Origin: Anaerolineae bacterium
Lineage (GTDB): Bacteria; Chloroflexota; Anaerolineae; Anaerolineales; UBA4823
Direction of reading: 5' to 3'
Length of the DNA: 37,372 nt
NCBI GenBank assembly: GCA_003130835.1
Contig: QEXX01000152.1
Coordinates: 1-37,372, forward strand
Shown: positions 24,689-31,086 of the stretch, piece by piece
How positions within the stretch are numbered: position 1 is the stretch's first letter
Layout of the letters: the number at the start of each line of letters is the position of its first letter
The notes under the pieces: generated by a model
Told to the model about the DNA's origin: nothing
The model's database searches: none
The model's input: only the letters and a program-made list of their open reading frames with translations
Program-made: the position numbers and the translations under genes

Positions 24689-25948
24689 CTAGCGCAATTC
24701 TCGCCCGGAGTAGCCGAGGATATTGCGCGCCACAACCAAGCGGTTGATTTGCCCGGTGCCCTCGTAGATGTCGGTAATTTTGGCATCGCGGAACCACTTT
24801 TCCAAGAGGTAATCTCGCGAGTAACCAATTGGCCCCATAAGTTCTAAGGCGCGTTGGGTGATTTTGGTTACCACATCCCCTGCGCGCAACTTTGCCATGG
24901 AGGCTTCCAAAGGATTTGGCTTGCGGTTGTCTGCCATCCAGACCGCTTTGATCACCAACAACCACGCTGAGCGAAGCATGACTTCCATGTCAATGATTTC
25001 GCGTTCGATGTTGGTCAGCTTTGAGCGAGGTAAACCATAGCGAATTTCAATTCCCTGTTTGGCAAGTAATTCTTTGACCAATTCGAGGGTCGCTCGGGCA
25101 ACCCCAACGCCCGTTGCAGCCACCAACGGTCGTGTTGCATCAAAGGTTGCCATGGCGCCTTTGAAGCCTTTGCTAGTATCGGGCTGGATTTCCGGGCTTC
25201 CGAGAATGTTTTCAAACGGAACCCGCGCATCTTGTAAAACAATTGAGGCCGTGTCGCTAGCCCGAATGCCCATCTTATGCTCCAATTTGGTAACTTTTAC
25301 ACCCGGCGTCCCGGCTTCCACGACAAAGGAGCGCATACCAGCTCGTCCGGCGCTCGGATCAATGGTCGCCCAGACCACCACAAACCCATTACTTTCCTCA
25401 AGCGATTTCTGCCCGGCGGTGACAAAAATCTTTTCCCCGTTCAAGACCCATTCATTGGTGTTTTTATCCAAAACGGCTGTGGTGCGAATGGCGGAGGTAT
25501 CTGAGCCGCAGTGCGGTTCGGTCATCGCCATCGCAGCAAAAACCGGCTTCTCATCACGAAAGCGAGCTAGAAATTTCTGCTTTTGCTCTGGCGTACCGGC
25601 TGCTTCAACGGCGGCTGCCCCCAAGCCTCCGCCAGGCGTGCACAGATAGATCCCAACATCCCCCCAGGAGAGCATCTCCAACATGAACGCCAACATTTGA
25701 TACCCAATCGGCGGTCGTTTTTCCTTTCTCTCTTCTTCCTCCCCTTCTTTTTTCTTCTCCGCTGGCGGCGCCAAAGAACCTGCCCCGGTAGCGCGCATCG
25801 CCATGTGCATGAAATTGATGTAATCCCACGGGATTTCGTGTTCGTGCTCATCGAAGTAACGCGAGACCGGGCGCATCATATTTTCTGCCACAGTCTGCAA
25901 GACATAGCTCTGTTGAGCGATCGGTTTTGGCATCTCAAATTCAATCAT
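24689..25948 (-). CDS. Acyl-CoA dehydrogenase, catalytic-motif-complete partner
   Basis: 419 residues, FAD enzyme for the first step of beta-oxidation. FAD motifs AMTEPHCGSDTSAIRTTA and NGEKIFVTAGQ are intact; the C terminus has the catalytic-base motif IYEGTGQ with Glu396. An unusual charged loop of Lys and Glu (residues 62-80, EKKKEGEEEERKEKR) interrupts the N-terminal helical domain between AGSLAPPA and PPIGYQML, and makes the protein longer than the usual 380-390. ATG at 25948 follows GGATGG. It lies 16 bp after the other acyl-CoA dehydrogenase and 16 bp before fadN. A heteromer with the neighbouring degenerate homologue is likely by analogy with mycobacterial FadE pairs. Confidence 0.93.
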   Translation of the reverse strand: MIEFEMPKPIAQQSYVLQTVAENMMRPVSRYFDEHEHEIPWDYINFMHMAMRATGAGSLAPPAEKKKEGEEEERKEKRPPIGYQMLAFMLEMLSWGDVGIYLCTPGGGLGAAAVEAAGTPEQKQKFLARFRDEKPVFAAMAMTEPHCGSDTSAIRTTAVLDKNTNEWVLNGEKIFVTAGQKSLEESNGFVVVWATIDPSAGRAGMRSFVVEAGTPGVKVTKLEHKMGIRASDTASIVLQDARVPFENILGSPEIQPDTSKGFKGAMATFDATRPLVAATGVGVARATLELVKELLAKQGIEIRYGLPRSKLTNIEREIIDMEVMLRSAWLLVIKAVWMADNRKPNPLEASMAKLRAGDVVTKITQRALELMGPIGYSRDYLLEKWFRDAKITDIYEGTGQINRLVVARNILGYSGRELR

Positions 25949-25964
25949 TTTCGACCATCCTTTC

Positions 25965-27059
25965 TTAAATCATCCCCAAACCGGTTAGCATAGCAAAGCC
26001 GCGCCCATTGCGCATCCATAATTCAACTGGGTGTTCGCGAATGTAACCATGCCCACCGAGAATCTGAACAGCCCGGTCGGTAACCATCATTGCCATGTCC
26101 ATTGCGCCGATGTGGGCTAAGTAAGCCTGTTTACTTGCATTTTCTTTGTGGTTATCCACCATCCAAGCAGCTTCCCAAGTGAGCAGACGAATGGCTTCAA
26201 TCTCGGTTGCCATCTCCGCCAGCATAAAAGCGATGGCTTGTTTTTGGGCAACCTTTACTCCAAACACCTCGCGTTCTTTAGCGTAATCCCGCGAATATTC
26301 AAAGGCTGCTCGGCTGACCCCAATTGCCATCGCTGCCATGGCTAAATGCATCGAATCAAAGATAGGAGTAGGATCATGTCCTTGCGGGCCGCCCAAACGT
26401 TGCTCTGCCGGTACAAACACGTCTTGCAGAGTAACTTTGTAGATGGGCAGGGCGTTGATGCCCAAGGTTTTTTGACGATCCCCTACCGTCAGTCCAGGGG
26501 TGTCTTTGTGGACAATGAAGCCCTGAGTCTTTCCCTCCAAATTTGCGTAAACGATCATCTGCTCAGCGTCAGCGGCGAATGGTACATAAATTTTCTCCCC
26601 CCGCAGGAGATAGCCACCATTTTGCTGCTGCGCGGTGGTGCGCATTTCGAGCAAATCAAAATCAAAGGAGGGTTCAATGCAGGCTGCTGTATAGGGAAGC
26701 CATTCCCCTTCAGCAATTGGCGGGAGATAGGTTTGTTTTTGCTCTTCCGTTCCACAGGCAAGGATAGGTAAAGCAAATAGGCCTGGGGTCAGCACGGCGA
26801 GCGTTGCCGCAAAATCGCCATAAGCCATTTCCTCTGCCGCCAGCACGCCGGTCAAAACCGAATGTTCGCCAAAGCCCCCATAGGCTTCGGGGATCGAAGC
26901 TTGCAAGACACCCAATTCCCATCCCTTTTCCAGCACCTCTTTGGGGTAGCCATATTCTTCGTCAGCGTCATGTGCTTTGCGCCTTAGATCGTTGACGGCA
27001 TAGCGGTTGATGGCATCTATCAACATTTTTTGTTCTTCAGAAGGTTCAAACGAATACAT
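25965..27059 (-). CDS. Acyl-CoA dehydrogenase homologue lacking usual FAD and base motifs
   Basis: 364 residues. The fold is clear: MYSFEPSEEQKMLIDAINRYA at the N terminus, IPEAYGGFGEHSVLTGVLAAEEM, and a C-terminal helical domain with REVFGVKVAQKQAIAFMLAEM and QILGGHGYIREHPVELWMRNGR. The loop that normally reads TEPGAGSD is IEPSFDFD; the Trp/Phe-Thr segment after GEK reads YVPF; and the last residues GFAMLTGLGMI have no Glu where YEGT is expected. The chain ends about 20 residues early. It therefore looks like a non-catalytic or structural subunit paired with the downstream dehydrogenase, though a Glu elsewhere, as in isovaleryl-CoA dehydrogenase, is not excluded. ATG at 27059 has AAGGAG upstream. 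Confidence 0.9.
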   Translation of the reverse strand: MYSFEPSEEQKMLIDAINRYAVNDLRRKAHDADEEYGYPKEVLEKGWELGVLQASIPEAYGGFGEHSVLTGVLAAEEMAYGDFAATLAVLTPGLFALPILACGTEEQKQTYLPPIAEGEWLPYTAACIEPSFDFDLLEMRTTAQQQNGGYLLRGEKIYVPFAADAEQMIVYANLEGKTQGFIVHKDTPGLTVGDRQKTLGINALPIYKVTLQDVFVPAEQRLGGPQGHDPTPIFDSMHLAMAAMAIGVSRAAFEYSRDYAKEREVFGVKVAQKQAIAFMLAEMATEIEAIRLLTWEAAWMVDNHKENASKQAYLAHIGAMDMAMMVTDRAVQILGGHGYIREHPVELWMRNGRGFAMLTGLGMI

Positions 27060-27128
27060 AAGACGCTCCTTTTCTTTCGCGGTTTGCGGTTCTTCCTTCG
27101 GAAAAAACTCTCTCCTCCCAAGGATTCA

Positions 27129-28163
27129 TTAAACCCGGCGATAGCGGATTGGAACAACCCGATGGGAGTTTTCTAAATCCTGCAAATTGGCGATCTCAAG
27201 TAAGCCGCGTTGATACAAGTACTCCACATGCGCCCCGCTTTCCTCCAAGGCAAGCAGGATATTATAGCCACTCACCTCCCCGAATAATTTCTGGGAGACT
27301 TCCGTAATCGTATGCGGTTGCTTTAAAATATCTAATACGATCGCTAATCTCTCCTGATGCACCTCCCGAATTTCTTGAATGCGCTTCTCTAAGTCCATGA
27401 TCGGCGCTCCATGTCCACCAAAGGTCATCTCGATATCCCTTGCCCAGCTCTCTAAGCGAGCTAGGGATTCGAGGTAGTGCCCTAAGCCTGTATAGTGGGT
27501 TAAACGCTCAGGGGCTTGATGCGGGGTAATATGGCTGAGCACCATATCGCCACTAAAGAGTACGTTATCCAGCTTCAAAACCACATGACCCGCACAATGG
27601 CCGGGCACATGCAGCACCTGAAATCGACCAATTTGGAAATTTTCAGCTTCATACGTCCCATGAACCGTGATCGAACGACCCAAGCTTTTGGTGATCCGAT
27701 AGAGTTCTAGACAGCGGTGGCGCAAAGCTTCACTGGCTCCGGCTTCGACTAAAAACTCCTCCAAATGTTTTGAGACCACCACGATGCGCTCCTCGTAGTT
27801 CGTCAGGTTGCGAAGATCCAGTTCATGGATATACACCTTAGCAGAAGTTTGTTCACGAAGTTGGGCACAACCTCCAAAGTGATCGATGTGGCCATGGGTG
27901 ATCAGAATCCGATCTAACTGCGCAAAATCGACTGCTTTGCCCAGCAGCTCACCGACTGCCCGAAGGCCGGCAAGCAAGCCTGCGTTAGAATCCGACATCC
28001 CAGAGCCACTGTCGATCAGAGTCAAGCATGGATGATGCTCACCTTCCTCTACCACCAAATAAACGAAGCCGCGCAAAATAGGAAAGAGCTGCAAAGGAAT
28101 GGCAAATACCCTTGCCCCACCCGAAGTGCGGAACTGCTTAATCTCTGTCTCCGTCGTTCCCAT
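27129..28163 (-). CDS. Metallo-beta-lactamase fold hydrolase with winged-helix tail
   Basis: 344 residues. The metal motif HGHIDH is at 90-95 (HxHxDH), with further ligands in VPGHCAGH, FSGDMV and FGGHGAP. A C-terminal segment (about 265-330) with ILKQPHTITEVSQKLFG looks like the winged-helix domain found in LACTB2-like and related hydrolases. Substrate unknown; thioester or nuclease activities occur in the fold. Its place between the TetR gene (26-bp overlap) and the acyl-CoA dehydrogenases, in one operon, suggests an acyl-CoA-related hydrolase, but this is inference. Confidence 0.85.
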   Translation of the reverse strand: MGTTETEIKQFRTSGGARVFAIPLQLFPILRGFVYLVVEEGEHHPCLTLIDSGSGMSDSNAGLLAGLRAVGELLGKAVDFAQLDRILITHGHIDHFGGCAQLREQTSAKVYIHELDLRNLTNYEERIVVVSKHLEEFLVEAGASEALRHRCLELYRITKSLGRSITVHGTYEAENFQIGRFQVLHVPGHCAGHVVLKLDNVLFSGDMVLSHITPHQAPERLTHYTGLGHYLESLARLESWARDIEMTFGGHGAPIMDLEKRIQEIREVHQERLAIVLDILKQPHTITEVSQKLFGEVSGYNILLALEESGAHVEYLYQRGLLEIANLQDLENSHRVVPIRYRRV

Positions 28164-28728
28164 GTGTGCGCTTTTTCAAACCCAGCACGAAGAGGTTGGT
28201 GCATTCTTGAGCTAATTGGGCAGGGGTTAGAGGGCCGTCCTCGCGATACCAAGTGATCGTCCAATTCATCACCCCCAAAAGGAAGCGAACGATTAAAGGC
28301 ACATCCGAGACCACAAAGACCCCTTGCTGTACGCCTTCGACTAAGAGGTTGCGCCAGAGAGCTTCGTATTGATCGCGCCGTTGAATATGCCGCTGACGGT
28401 ATTCTGGCTCTAAAGATCGATATTCCAAAAGCAAGACCGAAGATAAATCCCGTTGTTCCAACATGATCTGCAGATAGACCAACATCGCTTGTCGAAGTTT
28501 TTCCTCGGGCGGCAAATCCAGTGCCAAGACCTTCTGCATCCCTGCAATTAACACATCTAAAGCCCGATCCAATAGAGCGAGCAGGATATCTTGCTTGCTA
28601 TGGACATGATGATAGAGGCTGGCTTTTTGCAACTTGACCGCATCGGCAATATCCTGCATCGAAGCGGCATGATAACCTTTTTGACGGAAGATTTGTGCAG
28701 CAGCTTCTAAAATTTGATCGCGGGTCAT
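28138..28728 (-). CDS. TetR-family regulator of the beta-oxidation operon
   Basis: 196 residues. The N-terminal helix-turn-helix (about 4-50) reads ILEAAAQIFRQKGYHAASMQDIADAVKLQKASLYHHVHSK in short, the canonical TetR pattern; the rest is an all-helical ligand domain ending in a polar tail. It resembles KstR2/FadR-type regulators that sense acyl-CoA, but the ligand cannot be read from sequence. It is the first gene of the seven-gene operon and overlaps the MBL gene by 26 bp. A palindrome just upstream, over the likely start of transcription, suggests that it represses itself and the operon until an acyl-CoA is bound. Confidence 0.93.
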   Translation of the reverse strand: MTRDQILEAAAQIFRQKGYHAASMQDIADAVKLQKASLYHHVHSKQDILLALLDRALDVLIAGMQKVLALDLPPEEKLRQAMLVYLQIMLEQRDLSSVLLLEYRSLEPEYRQRHIQRRDQYEALWRNLLVEGVQQGVFVVSDVPLIVRFLLGVMNWTITWYREDGPLTPAQLAQECTNLFVLGLKKRTHGNDGDRD

Positions 28729-28736
28729 ACGAATAC

Positions 28737-28754
28737 CTACCGACCGTTCGGTAG
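28737..28754. promoter_or_regulatory. Candidate TetR operator
   Basis: CTACCGACCGTTCGGTAG is an imperfect palindrome: six outer bases on each side match exactly, as do the central CG-rich pairs apart from one position. It lies 8 bp before the TetR ATG and 4 bp after the -10, covering the predicted +1. ACCGA/TCGGT half-sites are common for TetR-family operators. No second copy was found by eye in the window. Confidence 0.75.
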
Positions 28755-28758
28755 TTTA

Positions 28759-28787
28759 AGCATAGCAAACTTCATTTTGCTTGTCAA
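28759..28787 (-). promoter_or_regulatory. Promoter of the TetR/beta-oxidation operon
   Basis: On the minus strand TTGACA (28782-28787), 17 bp, then TATGCT (28759-28764). A near-consensus housekeeping promoter that would start transcription close to 28752, inside the palindrome. Confidence 0.85.
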
Positions 28788-28811
28788 GTTAAAGCCAGAT
28801 GAGAAAAGTCG

Positions 28812-29648
28812 CTATTGCCCGTCAGCGAATAAAACCACTAGTGGATCAATCGCCTGAAATTCGCCAGAAATCCGCCACCAAAGATAGGCTTGGCGCTCTT
28901 CTGGGGAGGCATCGGCAATATAATATGCCATACTGGCAAAGGTTTGGGCTTCTTTCCCAATCCTGATTTCCAAATGAAGATGGGGGACACCAGCGTTGCC
29001 GGACTTACCTACCGTTCCAATCAATTGACAACTTGCAATCGCTTGTCCAAGCTGGTTGGGATAGATTTTTTCGAGATGGGCATACAACACATAGAGCGAT
29101 TTGCCTTGCCTTAGAGCGAGGCTCTTCACATCAAACGGCACAAGCCCCGCAGGGGTTTCAATCATTAGGGCGTTCCCATAAGGAAAGCGATCGTGGATGA
29201 TCGCCGCAACTTTTCCGGGTAAGATAGCCTGAACGCTCTCTCCGCCAATCGAATCGCGCCCGAATTTTCGATAATAAGCAAAATCGACTCCTTGGTGGCG
29301 TCCATCTTGCCCTGGCGGAGGTGGATGAAAACCATCCGAGACAATCTCGCTCAGCTCGGCGCGAGTCGTAGAAAGCAAGGGGGAACAAATTTCTACGTTA
29401 GGAGTGGGGGTTGGAGATGGGTCTAAGGGAGGTAAAGGGGTAGCTGTTAGGGTTGGGTAGAACCGCAAGGATTGGCTTGGGACTGTAGAGGGGCTAAACG
29501 TAGCGGTGAGTGTGGGAGGTTGGGATTGAGGAGGCACATCTGTAGCCTTATCTCGCCCATACGAACATCCCAGCAAAGCAATCGCCATGATGCCAAAAAA
29601 GCAAAAGCCAAACCGCTCAAGTCGCAACAGGGGTCGCTGAACTCTCAT
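28812..29648 (-). CDS. M23-family peptidase lipoprotein
   Basis: About 278 residues. The basic N terminus and hydrophobic run end in ALLGC, a lipobox, so the mature protein is probably anchored outside the membrane. A Pro/Thr/Ser-rich linker (TPLPPLDPSPTPTPN) leads to an M23/LytM-type domain with HQGVDF (first metal motif) and PHLHLEIR (second), so the zinc site looks complete. Such enzymes cut peptidoglycan peptide bridges or activate amidases. The start is uncertain: in-frame ATGs at 29702, 29663 and 29648 all lack a strong ribosome site, and 29648 gives the best lipoprotein signal. It lies upstream of the TetR promoter on the same strand, with no terminator seen between. Confidence 0.85.
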   Translation of the reverse strand: MRVQRPLLRLERFGFCFFGIMAIALLGCSYGRDKATDVPPQSQPPTLTATFSPSTVPSQSLRFYPTLTATPLPPLDPSPTPTPNVEICSPLLSTTRAELSEIVSDGFHPPPPGQDGRHQGVDFAYYRKFGRDSIGGESVQAILPGKVAAIIHDRFPYGNALMIETPAGLVPFDVKSLALRQGKSLYVLYAHLEKIYPNQLGQAIASCQLIGTVGKSGNAGVPHLHLEIRIGKEAQTFASMAYYIADASPEERQAYLWWRISGEFQAIDPLVVLFADGQ

Positions 29649-29818
29649 ATCGCAGCCGTGCATACGTCCGTATTCACTCCAAATACCGTTCCTATCATGC
29701 AAAACCGATCACTATCGCTAAAAAATCTGCTCAGGTTGGGCTTCCCCATGCTACCGCCAGGGAATGGGGTTAACCAATCTGCAGGGCAAAACCGGTGAAT
29801 GCAATTTTCGTTTTGTGC

Positions 29819-29847
29819 TTGTCAGAAACGATTACCTGCGCTATAAT
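29819..29847 (+). promoter_or_regulatory. Consensus promoter of tRNA-Pro
   Basis: TTGTCA (29819-29824), a 17-bp spacer and a perfect TATAAT (29842-29847), 12 bp before the mature tRNA. Confidence 0.9.
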
Positions 29848-29859
29848 GCGGGGTGCAAA

Positions 29860-29934
29860 CGGGGCGTGGCGCAGACCGGCTAGCGCGCTTGCATGGGGTG
29901 CAAGAGGCCCTGGGTTCAAATCCCAGCGCCCCGA
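29860..29934 (+). tRNA. tRNA-Pro (anticodon GGG)
   Basis: Acceptor CGGGGCG pairs with CGCCCCG, discriminator A. D arm GCGC...GCGC with AGACCGGCTA loop, anticodon stem CTTGC/GCAAG with loop ATGGGGT, giving anticodon GGG. T arm CTGGG-TTCAAAT-CCCAG. C1-G72 with A73 is typical for bacterial tRNA-Pro. CCA is not encoded. It is a lone gene, with no T-tract terminator directly after it. Confidence 0.96.
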
Positions 29935-30404
29935 CCTGAAATCGGTTACACCAGTATAACCATCACAAGCGCACCTGCGATTTGGTGAAAGCGAAAAACA
30001 CCGATAATCGCAGGTCTCTAACTTTAACAACCCTGTAAGGCGGCTCCAAATTTTGCCCATGGATTGCTTTCTATCTCTCATCGTATGGAAACCCGCAGCT
30101 TTTCCTTTTGGGTATTGCTCCGGGTTCATGCCCAATACAAATGAAGGAGATCAGCTTTCCGTTGGCAGATAAGTTTATCGCCCCAAACCTCTCTGCCGCT
30201 AACAGCCGTCGCCCAGCGTCGCTGGCGGTAGCGCATCCGTTGGGCAATCCATCGCCCTGCAACGGCAATCACCCCCAAGCGATCTCACTCTTTACCACAT
30301 TCCAAATCGCATTCGATCACACTGCGCGATTTTTCTGATGGACAAATACCCAACCTTTCCTATTTCGAAAGACCAAAGACAACAATCTCGATCTCGTTTA
30401 AGTT
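29935..30404. other. Gene-free stretch of about 470 bp
   Basis: No convincing gene is seen. Open frames on both strands are short and show no recognisable family. The stretch holds the hairpin at 29973-30015, and near 30210-30230 the short inverted repeat CCAGC/GCTGG. It could be a decayed gene or an untranslated region; nothing decides between these. Confidence 0.5.
29973..30015. repeat. Inverted repeat downstream of tRNA-Pro
   Basis: ACCTGCGATT (29973-29982) and its exact complement AATCGCAGGT (30006-30015) flank an inner GGTG/CACC pairing. It starts 38 bp after the tRNA. There is no T tract on the plus strand, so it may be a weak tRNA terminator or a protein-binding palindrome. Confidence 0.65.
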
Positions 30405-30629
30405 CTAATCGTCATCCTCTTCATCAAGGACGGTGAAGCCGACCTTGACGGTCACCTGCCATTGTCCGACATGGTCCTCATCGATGCGCCCACGAATCTC
30501 AACTACTTCCAACCATTTCATCTCACGCACGGTCTTGGCAGCGCGCTGGAGCGCATTCTGTACTGCCTCTTCAACACTGACGGGAGAAGTGCCGGTGAGT
30601 TCAATCATTTTATAAACTGGATTAGCCAT
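30405..30629 (-). CDS. Dodecin (flavin-binding, dodecameric)
   Basis: 74 residues, the usual dodecin length. MANPVYKMIELTGTSPVSVEEAVQNALQR and the following KTVREMKWLEVVEIRGRI with the core Trp match the family; the chain ends in an acidic DEEDDD tail. Dodecins form hollow 12-mers that store or buffer flavins such as riboflavin or FMN. ATG at 30629 has AGAGG 7 nt upstream. It is monocistronic, with a candidate promoter at 30666-30694. Confidence 0.93.
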   Translation of the reverse strand: MANPVYKMIELTGTSPVSVEEAVQNALQRAAKTVREMKWLEVVEIRGRIDEDHVGQWQVTVKVGFTVLDEEDDD

Positions 30630-30665
30630 CTTTATTCCTCTCAAATTGGGATATTGACTGATTGA

Positions 30666-30694
30666 ATTTTACTCGAAAAGCTTTTTTTCAGCAA
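30666..30694 (-). promoter_or_regulatory. Candidate dodecin promoter
   Basis: On the minus strand TTGCTG (30689-30694), 17 bp, then TAAAAT (30666-30671), about 36 bp before the ATG. The -35 is only half consensus. Confidence 0.45.
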
Positions 30695-30789
30695 ACTACA
30701 GGATAGGCCGCTTTTGAGTCCTGAAGCCCTCAGCGGAGCAAACAAGCTGCCTCACGCTCGGCGCTGCTCAATTCGCCTCAATCAAGGAT

Positions 30790-30833
30790 AAAAAAAGCAG
30801 ACGCCCGAGTGAGGGGGGCACCCGGACATCTGC
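30790..30833 (-). terminator. Intrinsic terminator in the dodecin upstream region
   Basis: On the minus strand GCAGA (30829-30833) pairs with TCTGC (30797-30801), with an inner helix CCGGGTG/CACTCGG (one mismatch) and a C-rich loop, followed by seven T residues. It points toward dodecin and begins about 6 nt after the -10 of the minus-strand promoter at 30840-30868. Confidence 0.85.
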
Positions 30834-30839
30834 ACTTAA

Positions 30840-30868
30840 AATTTACCATAAAACACTAAAAAAATCAA
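30840..30868 (-). promoter_or_regulatory. Minus-strand promoter facing the terminator
   Basis: TTGATT (30863-30868), a 17-bp spacer and TAAATT (30840-30845) with the extended -10 TGG. Transcription would start at about 30833, the first base of the terminator hairpin. Confidence 0.55.
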
Positions 30869-30882
30869 GCGCTAAATTTTCC

Positions 30883-30911
30883 TTGTGTAAATTGATACTT
30901 GTTGGTAAAAT
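30883..30911 (+). promoter_or_regulatory. Promoter of the Liv-type transporter operon
   Basis: TTGTGT (30883-30888), 17 bp, TAAAAT (30906-30911) preceded by TGG (extended -10). It lies back to back with the minus-strand promoter, 14 bp apart, and gives a leader of about 170 nt before the binding-protein gene. Confidence 0.7.
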
Positions 30912-30924
30912 TCCTAATAATTTA

Positions 30925-30960
30925 CTCCCTTTGCGCTAGTTATTTGAACAAACTAGGGAG
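30925..30960 (+). other. Hairpin at the 5' end of the Liv operon leader
   Basis: CTAGTT (30936-30941) pairs with AACTAG (30951-30956) and CTCC (30925-30928) with GGAG (30957-30960), with a 7-nt bulge. It starts about 8 nt after the expected start of transcription. No T tract. The leader also holds an AGGAGG (31000-31005) with no start codon at the right spacing. Confidence 0.5.
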
Positions 30961-31086
30961 CATGACATCTGCAGTGTACCATTTTTCTTTCAAAGGAGGT
31001 GTGCAAGGACAAAGCTATCGTTTGGATATTAATCAGCCACAATTCTCTTTTCAGACCAACAAAAATATCCTTGGAGGAGCTTGAAG

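Noticed and set aside
24673..24828. 52-codon N-terminal extension of the FadN-like protein
   Set aside because: It overlaps the acyl-CoA dehydrogenase gene, and the ATG at 24672 has a GGAGG site and starts just before the NAD-binding motif.
30108..30338. 76-codon open frame in the gene-free stretch, and an overlapping one on the minus strand
   Set aside because: Neither has a family signature, a ribosome site or a promoter.
30899..31084. 61-codon open frame and AGGAGG in the Liv leader as a leader peptide
   Set aside because: The frame starts with TTG without a ribosome site, and the AGGAGG has no start codon 5-10 nt downstream.
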